The notes beneath the pieces are model-generated. The model saw only the letters and a program-made list of their open reading frames with translations, made no database searches and was not told the DNA's origin. A stretch of 64,000 nucleotides of DNA from Kalymmatonema hyalinum WJT4-NPBG1 (GTDB lineage: Bacteria > Cyanobacteriota > Cyanobacteriia > Cyanobacteriales > Nostocaceae), in the NCBI GenBank assembly GCA_019359075.1, contig JAHHIB010000018.1, forward strand, positions 1-64,000, written 5' to 3'. Position numbers and translations under genes: made by a program. Positions 16,608 to 26,338 of this stretch are shown here, piece after piece (the first letter of the stretch is position 1; each line of letters begins with the position of its first letter).

Positions 16608-16790
16608 ATGATTTTCATAGAAAATATAATTTCACTCGGCAATGATACCCCTGCTAATCTAGAAATAATCTTAAACTCATTGACGGACACAGACTTTGAA
16701 GTTGCTACTGCTATAAATGGTGAAGCAGCTATGAATGTTCTGACAAATACTATTGATACTGTCAACAAAGCAACTTATCAGCGTATCTGA
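16608..16790 (+). pseudogene. Truncated receiver domain, relic of a hybrid kinase N-terminus
   Basis: The frame encodes NDTPANLEIILNSLTDTDFE and then VATAINGEAAM. This matches the start of cyanobacterial receivers (VDDTPxNLxVLSxxLxxxGFEVAxAxxGExAL). It lacks the phospho-Asp strand and everything after it, and the acidic pocket is already altered (GNDTP for VDDTP). It ends 75 bp before the histidine kinase at 16866. I infer that the kinase once carried this receiver and lost it by deletion. Confidence 0.5.
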
Positions 16791-16865
16791 TGCATTTCAA
16801 TAAAAAAACTAAAATTATCTGGCTTAATCACAAATTATTTATAGATAAGAAATTGGATTGAAATA

Positions 16866-18647
16866 ATGTTTGACTTACAAAAAATGACTTTGAGAGATAT
16901 GTCAGAATGCGGTTTAGCTATTCGGCACCTAAGCGACAAAGCTAACAGTATGGAAGATGTAAGTCGGATAATTATTGAGTATTTCTATAATCATATAATT
17001 GATAAAAAAAATGGTGAGAAAACCTGTGTGCTTGTCCGGTTTTTTAAAACTCATTCTTATGGAGAACTACCACTTGATTTACAAGAAGATGCTCGCTTAA
17101 TATTAGGTAATATTGCAGTTCCTGATGGTCTTAGATGCTTAACTTTATTGGCAACCGCTGGGGAAGTAGCAGAATGGAACTCGCGGCACAAATCTGTAGA
17201 ACATAAGGTAATTCCGCTAAAAAGCGAAGAGGCGATCGCTCGTATCCCAATGATTTCCCAACTCATCCAGCAACTCGGGTTAAATCCTGGTACTGTCGTG
17301 CAACCAGACCCTAATTTAATCACTGATTTAGAACAGCGGATGTATAACGTTTTTTACGTCCCTGATGCTTTGGGTAGTCCTTACATTCCCTCACAAAGGA
17401 GCTTTGTGATTCCGTTTAAGGTCAAGTCTGTGGTTGGGTTTGGGGGATTATTGCCTTCAGGGAATATGTTTGCCGTTCTTATGTTTTTAAAGGTCGCAAT
17501 TCCTCGGACAACTGTTGATTTATTGCGTCCGCTTGCATTAAACGTTAAAATGGCAATCCTCCCCTTTGATAGTGGTAGGATTTTCAGCACTTACAGCCAA
17601 TACGTTGCGAATGAGAACACAAAGACAACTCCTCAAGATGAAACTATTGGGCGTCTGAACTCGCAAATTGCCACATTAACTCAATTATTGGATGTTTCCG
17701 ATCAATCTACAAAAACTCAATCTGACCGCCTTGAAAAAGCTATTACGCATCTTCAGAAAACTTTAGATAAGCTGCAAAAAACTCAAATTCAACTCATTCA
17801 TACTGAAAAAATGTCCAGTTTGGGACAGTTAGTTGCTGGTATTGCTCATGAAATCAACAACCCGATCAACTTTATTCATGGCAATGTCTACCATGCCTTA
17901 GACTATACGCAAGATTTGCTGAAATTATTGCGACTCTATCAAGAATATTATCCAAATCCTCCACAAGAAATTCAAGAAGTCATCCATTCAATTGAACTCG
18001 ACTTTTTGAGCCAAGACTTGAATAAAATCCTTAATTCTATGACAACAGGAACGGAGCGAATCAAGGAGATTGTTCAGTCGCTGCGAACCTTCTCTCGTGT
18101 TGATCATGCAGTAGAAAAAAAGGTTGATATTCACACAGCTATAGATAGTACCTTAATGATTTTGGAACACCGCTTGCAAGCAACGGACAAGTATCCAGAA
18201 ATCAAAGTTATCAAAGAATATGGTCAACTTCCTTTACTTGATTGCTATTTTGGTCAACTTAACCAAGTGTTTATGAATATCATTGCCAATGCCATTGATG
18301 CGCTGCAAGAAGGAATAGCGAATAAGAATAACCGATTTGCAATTCCTACGATTCACATTCGCACTCAGGTGCTCAATGACAAATGGGTAATTATTAGTAT
18401 TGCTGATAATGGTCCTGGAATAAGTGGGGAAGTATGCTCAAAATTATTTAACCCCTTTTTTACCACGAAACCTGTGGGTAAAGGCACTGGAATAGGGCTA
18501 TCAATAAGTCATCAAATTATAGTTGAAAAACATGGGGGAGAGCTTAGCTGTCACTCCATACCAGGACAAGGTGCAGAATTTATCATTAAAGTTCCTTTAA
18601 GAAGAACGCAGAACACAGAATATATCCCCATAAATAAATTCGCTTAA
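16866..18647 (+). CDS. Soluble sensor histidine kinase with GAF-like N-terminal region
   Basis: A 593-residue protein. Residues 1-245 are a cyanobacterial sensory module (MFDLQKMTLRDMSECGLAIR ... SFVIPFKVKSVVGFGGLLPSG) that looks GAF-like but is not assigned with certainty. Residues 262-315 are coiled coil. HisKA follows with His328 (AGIAHEINNPINF). HATPase_c comes next, with NIIANAIDAL, IADNGPGIS, FFTTKPVGKGTGIGLS and the G2 box. No TM segment, so cytosolic. This kinase type usually has an N-terminal receiver; here that receiver survives only as the relic upstream. No response regulator is adjacent. Confidence 0.88.
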   Translation: MFDLQKMTLRDMSECGLAIRHLSDKANSMEDVSRIIIEYFYNHIIDKKNGEKTCVLVRFFKTHSYGELPLDLQEDARLILGNIAVPDGLRCLTLLATAGEVAEWNSRHKSVEHKVIPLKSEEAIARIPMISQLIQQLGLNPGTVVQPDPNLITDLEQRMYNVFYVPDALGSPYIPSQRSFVIPFKVKSVVGFGGLLPSGNMFAVLMFLKVAIPRTTVDLLRPLALNVKMAILPFDSGRIFSTYSQYVANENTKTTPQDETIGRLNSQIATLTQLLDVSDQSTKTQSDRLEKAITHLQKTLDKLQKTQIQLIHTEKMSSLGQLVAGIAHEINNPINFIHGNVYHALDYTQDLLKLLRLYQEYYPNPPQEIQEVIHSIELDFLSQDLNKILNSMTTGTERIKEIVQSLRTFSRVDHAVEKKVDIHTAIDSTLMILEHRLQATDKYPEIKVIKEYGQLPLLDCYFGQLNQVFMNIIANAIDALQEGIANKNNRFAIPTIHIRTQVLNDKWVIISIADNGPGISGEVCSKLFNPFFTTKPVGKGTGIGLSISHQIIVEKHGGELSCHSIPGQGAEFIIKVPLRRTQNTEYIPINKFA

Positions 18648-18880
18648 TTTGATAAGGACGCCAGAACAAGTAAAAAGAACCAGGTAAAAAGTAAAAAGAA
18701 AGAAGAATTTAAGATTTCTTTTAACTTTTAACTTTTAACTTTCAACTTGTTTGAGGGGCTTGCATCCTTTTATTATTCTGACTACTGAGTCCCTAGTCTA
18801 TGGTGTTTTTCCGCCAATGCAGATGGTTGATAATTGGGCTGGTAGTTGCGCTTGTGCGCAGCTACCAACACATAACTAAC

Positions 18881-20428
18881 TTACTCGTTGTTCATTGCAC
18901 TCACTTGAGTGGTTACAACCGTTGTTGGTTGCAAAATTGAAGTATGAGCGATGGAATTGTTAGCCAGTGTAAATAACGGATTTGACAAAATCCCAGCGAT
19001 GGAAGTGGCGATTAATGTCGCTACCAACCCCACCTGCAAAGGTCTATACCCAGGCAAATTCCAACGCACTTCTGGATAATTCTTCACCACGTCGGACATT
19101 TCATGAGGTTCTTTAACCACCATCATCCTAACCACACGGATGTAGTAGTAGATCGAGACGACCGTGGTTACTAACCCCAGCAAGACTAACCCGTATTCTC
19201 CAGCCTGCCAACCAGCCCAGAACAAGTAAATCTTACCGAAGAATCCAGCCAGTGGCGGAATACCGCCTAAGGACAGCAGGGAAATGCTTAAACCCAGTGT
19301 CAGAAGCGGGTCTTTCTGGTACAAACCAGAGTATTCCACAATCTGGTCAGTTCCTGTACGCAGGGAGAACAGAATCACGCAGGTAAAGCCGCACAGGTTC
19401 ATGAACAGGTAGACCAGCAGGTAGAAGACCATGCTGGCATATCCTGCTTGTGTCCCAGCAACTAAGCCAATCATCACGAACCCGGCTTGACCGATGGAAG
19501 AGTAAGCCAGCATCCGTTTCATGCTGGTTTGGGCAAGGGCGACTACGTTACCCAACACCATACTTAGGACCGCGAGGGCGGTGAAGACAAACTTCCATTC
19601 GTCAGCAACCAAGGGGAAGGCTGTTGTCAGCAAGCGAATGGCTAAGGCAAATCCAGCTGCTTTGGAACCGACTGATAAAAAGGCAATCACGGGAGTGGGT
19701 GCGCCTTCATAAACGTCTGGTGTCCACTGGTGGAATGGTGCAGCGGAGATTTTGAAGCCAATACCTGCAACCACAAAAACCAGAGCAATGACCAAACCTA
19801 GAGATTGACCAAAACCAGATAGGGCAATTCCATTGGCGATCGCACTCAGTTCAGTCTCTCCACCCGATAAACCGTACAGCAGCGAAGCTCCATACAAAAA
19901 CACTGCTGTACTCGAAGCGCCAATCAACAGGTATTTCAGCGCCGCTTCGTTAGAGCGGGGGTCACGCTTGGTGTAACCTGTCAGCAAATAAGAGGAAATA
20001 CTCAGGGTTTCTAGAGAGATGAAAATCATCACCAACTCACCAGCCCCTGATAGAAACATTCCTCCCAGGGTCGCACTTAGCAAAATCGCTATGAATTCCG
20101 CTAAAGCGGTACCACTTTGTTCGACGTAGCGAATCGACATCAAAATGGTGACAATGGCAGATAAGGCAACAATACCGCGAAAGACGATACTCAGGTCATC
20201 ACCATTAAAGGCACCGCCAAAGGAGATGGGGTTTGTATTATCCCATTCAAAGTACAGGGCGACGATAGAAGCGAATAAACCTGCAATTGCTAGATATCCA
20301 ATCCAGCGCGAGGATGTCCGCCCTAAAATCAAATCAACAATTAAAACCCCCAAGAGGGTGACAATCACAATCCCCTCAGGCAGAATAGTTCCAGCATTCA
20401 ACTGGGATGCAAGATTAGCAAAATCCAT
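18881..20428 (-). CDS. ndhB: NAD(P)H-quinone oxidoreductase subunit 2 (NdhB)
   Basis: A 515-residue membrane subunit of the cyanobacterial NDH-1 complex, homologous to NuoN. It has about 14 hydrophobic segments. The proton-antiporter core shows [58 protein letters not shown] and [19 protein letters not shown]. It serves respiration, cyclic electron flow around PSI and the CO2-uptake forms of NDH-1, and is encoded alone as usual in cyanobacteria. Length is typical. No frameshift is seen. Confidence 0.96.
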   Translation of the reverse strand: MDFANLASQLNAGTILPEGIVIVTLLGVLIVDLILGRTSSRWIGYLAIAGLFASIVALYFEWDNTNPISFGGAFNGDDLSIVFRGIVALSAIVTILMSIRYVEQSGTALAEFIAILLSATLGGMFLSGAGELVMIFISLETLSISSYLLTGYTKRDPRSNEAALKYLLIGASSTAVFLYGASLLYGLSGGETELSAIANGIALSGFGQSLGLVIALVFVVAGIGFKISAAPFHQWTPDVYEGAPTPVIAFLSVGSKAAGFALAIRLLTTAFPLVADEWKFVFTALAVLSMVLGNVVALAQTSMKRMLAYSSIGQAGFVMIGLVAGTQAGYASMVFYLLVYLFMNLCGFTCVILFSLRTGTDQIVEYSGLYQKDPLLTLGLSISLLSLGGIPPLAGFFGKIYLFWAGWQAGEYGLVLLGLVTTVVSIYYYIRVVRMMVVKEPHEMSDVVKNYPEVRWNLPGYRPLQVGLVATLIATSIAGILSNPLFTLANNSIAHTSILQPTTVVTTQVSAMNNE

Positions 20429-20548
20429 GATCTGTATAGGTTCTGGCTATCACACATTCAGGTCTAACTGTGTTCATTCTATTGTCTTTTACCCGCTGCG
20501 ATTTAAAAGCCAAAATAAAACTCGCTAAAAGTTGTTCTCATACAATTA

Positions 20549-20575
20549 AGCAGATCGGTAAAGAACCGATCTGCT
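20549..20575 (-). terminator. Strong hairpin downstream of the RRM gene
   Basis: A perfect 11-bp stem AGCAGATCGGT/ACCGATCTGCT with a 5-nt loop. It lies about 130 bp past the stop of the RRM gene and 120 bp upstream of ndhB. No long T-run follows on either strand. It could act as terminator or as a processed 3' structure. Confidence 0.5.
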
Positions 20576-20707
20576 TGCATACAATACTCCAGAAACAGTT
20601 CTTTGATGAACTGCTATTTCTGTAGCATATTAAGTTTCGTGCCTGTAAATGCTTTTTGTGCCTTTTGGCAATAGCTCTGAAGCTTGAGTGATCAATAACT
20701 TCAAGCC

Positions 20708-21025
20708 TTAATAGCGTCTACTAGAATATGCATCGGTGTTGCTTCTGCCCCAGCTACCGCTGCTAGAGCGACTACTTTTTTCCTCCCGTGGTCTTGCTTT
20801 ATTGACTTTCATAACACGGCCCATCCACTCAGCACCGTCTAGAGCATTAATGGCAGCATTTTCTGCGACTTCTGATTCCATTTCTACGAAACCAAAGCCA
20901 CGCGCGCGTCCTGTTTCCCGGTCTGTGGGTAGTTGAACACGCGTTACAGTACCATACTCAGAAAATACTTTGGTGAGGTCGTCCTGTGTGACGCTGTAGG
21001 ACAGGTTACCTACGTAAATTGACAT
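20708..21025 (-). CDS. rbp: RRM-type RNA-binding protein (cyanobacterial Rbp)
   Basis: A 105-residue protein from the ATG at 21025, chosen because GGAGAG lies 4-5 nt upstream and MSIYVGNLSY is the family's N-terminus. Residues 2-80 are one RRM with RNP2 (IYVGNL) and RNP1 (RGFGFVEM). Residues 82-105 are a Ser/Gly/Arg tail (SSRSSSGSWGRSNTD, ending RRY). Such proteins bind RNA and are often cold-induced in Anabaena through a long 5' UTR. Recently some were shown to help localise photosystem mRNAs. Downstream rpsU, typical of rbpA1, is absent. Confidence 0.93.
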   Translation of the reverse strand: MSIYVGNLSYSVTQDDLTKVFSEYGTVTRVQLPTDRETGRARGFGFVEMESEVAENAAINALDGAEWMGRVMKVNKARPREEKSSRSSSGSWGRSNTDAYSSRRY

Positions 21026-22412
21026 GAAACTCTCCAGAATCCTATATACAAGAGACATCTATCCGGAGAGCCGCTTGCAGTTATTGATAATAACAAGGTC
21101 AGAATCGCCGAATTTTCTTCTCCAGATTTATCCTAACACAACTTTTCTTAAATCAAGGTTAAATCTGTCCTTGGGACTTGATTTTTCTAAAATGTATCAC
21201 AGTTTACTATATTTTCTCACCCATATATCACTTCTTTAAATATTTCTTAGGGTAGATGACTTTTCTAACTCATCTTAATATTCTTTTTCAGAGTGAGCTT
21301 ACTCTCACATAGCAAGGATAGGGAAATGAGTATTAAGTTATTTTAAATTTGAAAATAAAATGAGGTTGCTAGATAAAATTTTCAACTAGCAATTCCCCAA
21401 TCCACCGAAGCCACTGCCTTCAGCGCATGATTTGATATTAAGTGGAATAGGCAAGGCGTGAATATACTCCGCGAAGAATGCAAGTCATTTTTAACGAGGA
21501 AATAAACTCAACACTGAGATGAAACTCTATTTTTTATAGAGTCGATGACTGCCCGAAATCTAAAATGAAGTGTAAGCCTTTTGCAGATAGCAGTGCATAG
21601 CGGTGAAGATAGTTAGCTGATTTCTACTGTTAACAAATAAAATGCGCCTAACGCAGCCTAGAAACAGCCTCTTATTTTTGAAAACTATTTGTGTTTTGTA
21701 TTTTTCTCCCTCTTGGCGTATTTTTTTAACAACTTAACAAAAGAAACGGCTTTCCTCCCCATCCCTCCTTAGGTGGGGAGGAAAGCCGCTAGCCATTTCT
21801 TGAAGCATGGGGGCATCGAGCATGGGTATTGCTCGCGTTTGATGCAACATAGCGCCAACCTTGCGGCTCGTATTCGCGCTCTCATTCGTACTATCCACCT
21901 AGCCTAAAGACTAGAAATGCAGTTATGCTCTTGGTGAGCAAGCTTTGTTTATGGTGAAAGCACCCCACATCACTGAGACTGTTAAGTTTGATTTAATTTT
22001 GGGATAGCCAACAAAAATTTGGATGTTATGAAATTGTGTAACGATGCAAGCAGGTGGGAACCCAGCGAAGACAAGGGAAATTCCTCGTGTCCTGTTGCTC
22101 CCCATAACACAAACCGCAACAATCAGCCAGACTGAAATCACACAAGAAATTTCTGTATTCACCTTGAGGGGGATGAGTGAAAAGTGTAGTCGCCAATTAT
22201 GCGCTAGATAAGTTAAAGATTGAAATAACTAGAAATTCACAACAAGCTGCTGCTAGCTTTCCCTCTGGGAGGGACTTGCGCCATTGTGGGCGGTTTGTGT
22301 CAGGATGAAATCACATGTTCCCTAGCGTGAGGTTTTAGCTTGACCGATGCGCTTTTAATGATTTCAATTGAGTGTTTAGCTTAGCAGCTATTCTTTTTTT
22401 TTTGAAGTTTCC
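21026..22412. other. 1.4 kb region without a convincing gene
   Basis: Includes the upstream region of the RRM gene (21026-21300), AT-rich DNA, one strong hairpin (21747-21788) and the topA leader. A minus-strand GTG frame (21923-22162, 79 codons) has a hydrophobic start (VISVWLIVAVCVMG) but no SD and no recognised family. I leave it unannotated. The G/C-rich stretch 21830-22180 has local dyads (for example GGGAACCC) and could hold a structured RNA or an old insertion scar. Confidence 0.4.
21747..21788. repeat. Perfect 14-bp inverted repeat
   Basis: CGGCTTTCCTCCCC (21747-21760) and GGGGAGGAAAGCCG (21775-21788) with a 14-nt loop. Partly paired AGAAA/TTTCT lies outside. It resembles the subterminal hairpins left by IS200/IS605-type or MITE-like elements. 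No transposase fragment is recognisable beside it. Confidence 0.55.
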
Positions 22413-25076
22413 ATGTCAACTCTCGTCATCGTCGAATCTCCGACCAAAGCTCGTACCATTCGCAACTACCTGCCACAAGGCTTTCGGGTGGAAGCGTCAA
22501 TGGGTCATGTGCGTGACCTTCCCCAGTCGGCTAGTGAAATTCCCGCGACTGTCAAGGGAGAGAAATGGGCGCAGCTGGGGGTAAATGTAGAGGCCGACTT
22601 TGAACCACTATATGTCGTCCCTAAAGATAAAAAGAAAGTTGTCACTCAGCTCAAAGACGCCCTTAAAGAAGCAGATGAACTGATCCTGGCAACGGACGAA
22701 GACCGGGAAGGTGAAAGCATCAGTTGGCATTTATACCAGTTGCTCAAGCCAAAAGTTCCAACAAAGCGGATGGTGTTTCACGAAATTACCTCTGAAGCCA
22801 TCAAAAAAGCTTTGAAAAACTGCCGCAACATCGATGAACAGTTAGTTCGTGCCCAAGAAACGCGGCGGATTTTGGATAGACTTGTAGGCTATACCCTGTC
22901 TCCTTTGCTGTGGAAAAAAATCGCCTGGGGATTATCTGCTGGGCGCGTGCAGTCGGTTGCTGTGCGGCTGTTAGTCACGCGGGAACGTCAACGTCGTGCT
23001 TTCCACCAAGGTTCATACTGGGATTTGAAAGCAACGTTGACCCCCCCTGATTCTCCTAAGCAGTCATTTGCTTCCCAACTGGTCACGCTGGGAGGCACAA
23101 GGATCGCAAATGGTGGCGATTTTGACGCCGCCACAGGGCAAATTGCCAGCGATCGCAATGTGGTTCTGCTCAATCAGGAGCAAGCACAAGCGCTCAAGGA
23201 ACGGGTTACAGGGAAAAGCTGGAAAGTCACGGATCTAGAGGAACGCCCTGTCACACGCAAACCCGCGCCACCTTTTACCACCTCGACCCTGCAACAGGAA
23301 TCTAACCGTAAACTGCGCCTTTCGGCACGGGACACGATGCGAATTGCCCAGAATTTGTACGAACAAGGGTACATTACCTATATGCGTACAGATTCGGTGC
23401 ATTTGTCGGATCAGGCGATCGTCGCCGCCCGTGACAGTGTAGAAAAACTTTACGGCAAAAATTACCTTAGCCCCCAACCGAGGCAATACACCACCAAATC
23501 CAAAGGGGCACAAGAAGCACACGAGGCAATTCGCCCAGCGGGTAGCACCTTTCGCACTCCCCAAGAAACTGGTTTAGGCGGTCGGGAACTACAACTGTAC
23601 GACCTGATTTGGAAGCGTACTGTCGCCTCCCAAATGGCAGATTCTCGCCAAACTCAAATCACCATGCAGTTGCAAGTGGAAGATGCTGGTTTTCGCTCTT
23701 CTGGCAAACGGATTGACTTTCCAGGGTACTTACGCGCCTATGTGGAAGGTTCCGACGACCCAGAAGCGGCGCTGGAAGACCAGGAAGTCATCTTGCCTAA
23801 CCTGAAAGTGGGCGATAGTCCCAACTGTTCCAACCTAGAAGCAGTTGGTCACGAAACCCAACCCCCGGCAAGATACACCGAAGCAACTTTGGTGAAAACC
23901 TTAGAAAGCGAAGGCATTGGACGTCCCAGCACCTACGCCAGCATCATTGGCACGATTATTGACAAGGGTTACGCCCAATTGACGAATAACGCCCTTGTGC
24001 CGACTTTCACTGCCTTTGCGGTCACGGAACTCTTGGAAAAACACTTCCCCGACGTGGTTGATCCCAGCTTTACCTCCAAAATGGAGCAAACCCTGGATGA
24101 TATTTCCACAGGTGAAGCTAAGTGGCTACCCTACCTAAAGGAATTCTATCTGGGAGACAAAGGTCTAGAAACCCTAGTCAAGGAACAGGAAAACCAAATT
24201 GATGCCAATGTTGCCCGGACAGTGGAACTGGAAAACCTAGATGCCAAAGTCCGTATTGGTAAATATGGTGCTTATTTGGAAAAAGAGAATGGTGACGGTG
24301 TTGTCACTGCCTCGATTCCCAAAGACCTGACTCCTGCTGACCTTGATCCCCAAAAGGTAGAAACGCTGCTGCGGCAAAAAACCGAAGGTCCGGAACAGGT
24401 CGGTCGTCATCCCGAAACTGGCGAACCGATTTATGTGCTTATTGGTCCTTACGGTCCTTATGTCCAGTTGGGTGACAAAACCGAGGAAAACCCGAAACCC
24501 AAACAAGCTTCCTTACCTAAAGGTGTAACGCCAGAAAACGTCACCCTTGAGCAAGCTGTTGGTCTTTTGTCACTACCCCGAAAACTAGGGGTTCATCCAA
24601 CTACAGGTGCTGAAATCCAAGCGAATTTGGGACGCTTTGGACCTTACGTTGTTCATAACCAAAGTGGTGAAAAAGACTACCGTTCTCTGAAAGCGAGTGA
24701 TAATGTATTGACAATTTCCTTAGAACGTGCTTTGGAATTATTATCTGAACCGAAAAAGGGACGCAGTACCAGCAGCAAGTCTAAGGCGGCTGTACGGGAA
24801 TTAGGTCCTCACCCCGAAGACGGCGAACCAGTCAATATCTACAATGGTCCCTACGGACCTTACATTAAACACGGCAAAACGAATGCCAGAATGCCAGAAG
24901 GAGTATCTGTGGAAGATATGACCCTTGCTTCAGCGCTAGAGTCGCTGGCATCCAAAGCATCAACAACAAAATCTACTCGCAAAACAACGAGTAAATCCAC
25001 GAGTTCTAACTCTAAATCAACGACCAAGTCGTCAAGCACCACTGCCAAAAAAAAAATGACAAAAAAGGCTAGTTAA
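22413..25076 (+). CDS. topA: DNA topoisomerase I
   Basis: An 887-residue type IA topoisomerase that relaxes negative supercoils. The Toprim domain shows VIVESPTKA (Glu8) and the metal site TDEDREGE (Asp95, Asp97, Glu99). The catalytic Tyr is residue 323 in ITYMRTDS. The C-terminal part carries a series of repeats each with a GxxPxTGxxI and GPYGPY motif (four or more), followed by a Lys/Ser/Thr-rich basic tail from about 845. There are no Cys4 zinc fingers, as usual in cyanobacteria. Slippage-prone A-runs lie in the tail. Confidence 0.96.
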   Translation: MSTLVIVESPTKARTIRNYLPQGFRVEASMGHVRDLPQSASEIPATVKGEKWAQLGVNVEADFEPLYVVPKDKKKVVTQLKDALKEADELILATDEDREGESISWHLYQLLKPKVPTKRMVFHEITSEAIKKALKNCRNIDEQLVRAQETRRILDRLVGYTLSPLLWKKIAWGLSAGRVQSVAVRLLVTRERQRRAFHQGSYWDLKATLTPPDSPKQSFASQLVTLGGTRIANGGDFDAATGQIASDRNVVLLNQEQAQALKERVTGKSWKVTDLEERPVTRKPAPPFTTSTLQQESNRKLRLSARDTMRIAQNLYEQGYITYMRTDSVHLSDQAIVAARDSVEKLYGKNYLSPQPRQYTTKSKGAQEAHEAIRPAGSTFRTPQETGLGGRELQLYDLIWKRTVASQMADSRQTQITMQLQVEDAGFRSSGKRIDFPGYLRAYVEGSDDPEAALEDQEVILPNLKVGDSPNCSNLEAVGHETQPPARYTEATLVKTLESEGIGRPSTYASIIGTIIDKGYAQLTNNALVPTFTAFAVTELLEKHFPDVVDPSFTSKMEQTLDDISTGEAKWLPYLKEFYLGDKGLETLVKEQENQIDANVARTVELENLDAKVRIGKYGAYLEKENGDGVVTASIPKDLTPADLDPQKVETLLRQKTEGPEQVGRHPETGEPIYVLIGPYGPYVQLGDKTEENPKPKQASLPKGVTPENVTLEQAVGLLSLPRKLGVHPTTGAEIQANLGRFGPYVVHNQSGEKDYRSLKASDNVLTISLERALELLSEPKKGRSTSSKSKAAVRELGPHPEDGEPVNIYNGPYGPYIKHGKTNARMPEGVSVEDMTLASALESLASKASTTKSTRKTTSKSTSSNSKSTTKSSSTTAKKKMTKKAS

Positions 25077-25579
25077 GCCGAAAAGTCCACAGTCAATAGT
25101 CTATGACCATCTAATCTTGACTATTAACTATGGGCTTTTCATGCAAAAACGCTTACAGCAATTGAAGCAGAAAGCCCAAGCCTGATATACCAGGCTTCGG
25201 ATAAGATGATGAGTCACTGCACGCTCAAAGTGCCGTGACTCTTTGCTAAAATCAGAGTAGCGCTAAAGCGCATATGTAAAAAGCCAAACGGTATAGTCGC
25301 CAGTTGAGAGGGAGAACCTAGGGGCTTTTCTCAGCCCAAAAATGCCACCGCCTAAAAGGCAGGGTGAGTGTTAAAGCCATCAAAAACCCTCATTGGTAGG
25401 ATGCAGTCTCATAGGTGGTGATGTGATACTCTAAAATGTAGGAGAGATAACACCGAATTTTTAAAATTCAAGAAGTGTAAACCATCCTATTTTTAAGCCA
25501 GAGGTGCAAAAATACTCTGGTTTGTCCGTAAATGATAATAAACATTTTTGGAACTATTGCAGGAGCGGTCAGTTCAATG
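25077..25579. other. Structured intergenic region between topA and aroQ
   Basis: Rich in dyads on the plus strand: AAGCCTG/CAGGCTT (about 25178-25197); GAGTCAC-T-GCAC/GTGC-C-GTGACTC (25211-25241, 11 pairs); GCGC/GCGC around 25260-25271; GGGGC/GCCC (25320-25337); GCCT/AGGC (25350-25360). This density suggests a transcribed structured leader or sRNA, but no riboswitch family is recognised. Confidence 0.45.
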
Positions 25580-25714
25580 GACTATATAGAAAAGGTGCTA
25601 GAAAAGCTTAAGGACTTGGCACGCAAGCTGATAGAAGCCCTTTTGGGACCAGAGGCTGAACAGGAGCCGGAACTCATTCCGATTCCTGTAGATGATCGTT
25701 CACGCCGTCGTTAA
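25580..25714 (+). CDS. Small charged protein upstream of aroQ
   Basis: A 44-residue protein from the ATG at 25580 (MDYIEKVLEKLKDLARKLIE); an in-frame ATG at 25532 would give 60 residues. It is an amphipathic helix followed by an acidic/Pro segment (PEAEQEPELIPIPVDD) and a basic end (RSRRR). I do not know its function. It ends 12 bp before aroQ, so the two are probably translated from one mRNA. Similar micro-proteins before aroQ are, I believe, conserved among filamentous cyanobacteria, but that is from memory. Confidence 0.55.
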   Translation, partial: DYIEKVLEKLKDLARKLIEALLGPEAEQEPELIPIPVDDRSRRR

Positions 25715-25726
25715 GAAACATTCATT

Positions 25727-26188
25727 GTGCTGGAGTTGACATTGCAACCCAACCGCGTTCTGGTGCTGCATGGACCAAACCTGAATTTGCTAGGACTGCG
25801 AGAACCAGGAATATATGGATCGCTGACATTGGCTGAAATTAATCGCGCCTTAGAGGAAGAAGCAAAAAAACTACAGGCGAAAGTGTTCCCATTTCAGTCA
25901 AATCATGAAGGGGTTCTGGTTGATGCTATTCATGAAGCAGTAGGGCAACATGAAGGAATTTTAATCAATCCAGGGGCATACACTCATACGAGTGTAGCGT
26001 TACGGGATGCAATCGCTGCTGTTAACTTGCCTACAGTAGAAGTGCATTTGAGTAACATTTACCGTCGGGAAGAGTTCCGCCATCATTCGTATATAGCCCC
26101 AGTCGCAATTGGGCAGATTAGTGGTTTTGGGGCACAAAGTTATTTATTAGGCTTGCAGGCGTTGGTGCATCATTTACGGAAGTTATGA
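25727..26188 (+). CDS. aroQ: Type II 3-dehydroquinate dehydratase
   Basis: A 153-residue enzyme of the shikimate pathway that converts 3-dehydroquinate to 3-dehydroshikimate. Signatures: [21 protein letters not shown] with the catalytic Tyr in [27 protein letters not shown], and [18 protein letters not shown] with the catalytic His. The start is GTG at 25727. Family members form dodecamers. Length is typical. Confidence 0.95.
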   Translation: MLELTLQPNRVLVLHGPNLNLLGLREPGIYGSLTLAEINRALEEEAKKLQAKVFPFQSNHEGVLVDAIHEAVGQHEGILINPGAYTHTSVALRDAIAAVNLPTVEVHLSNIYRREEFRHHSYIAPVAIGQISGFGAQSYLLGLQALVHHLRKL

Positions 26189-26246
26189 ATGATGAATGAT
26201 GAATTATGAATGCAAATAAGGTGAGTCCAGTACTGTTGGTGGGTTT

Positions 26247-26302
26247 CCCAACCTAGGCAACTGGCGTTGGCGCAGCCTCTTTGGAGGAGATGCCCGAAGG
26301 GT
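26247..26302. repeat. Palindromic interspersed repeat fragment
   Basis: GGGTTTCCCAACCTAGGC, GGCGTTGGCGCAGCC and GGAGGAGATGCCCGAAGGG belong to the same class of GC-rich modules as 10721-10832. Flanked on both sides by ATAATTCAT-type simple repeats. Confidence 0.5.
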
Positions 26303-26338
26303 CATAATTCATCATTTATAATTCATTATTATTGCAAT

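Larger units (their letters stand above)
15635..16865. other. Long AT-rich region with a candidate sRNA and a receiver relic
   Basis: Over 1.2 kb without an intact gene. It contains the candidate sRNA at 15780-15870 and the receiver relic at 16608-16790. The remainder (15900-16560) is very AT-rich, and I see no coding or repeat structure in it. Confidence 0.5.

Noticed and set aside
21923-22162. 79-codon minus-strand frame with a hydrophobic N-terminus
   Set aside because: GTG start without SD, odd composition, and no recognised family; kept only as part of an unexplained region.
25200-25500. Cobalamin or other known riboswitch
   Set aside because: Several hairpins are present but none of the conserved core words of known riboswitches could be matched.
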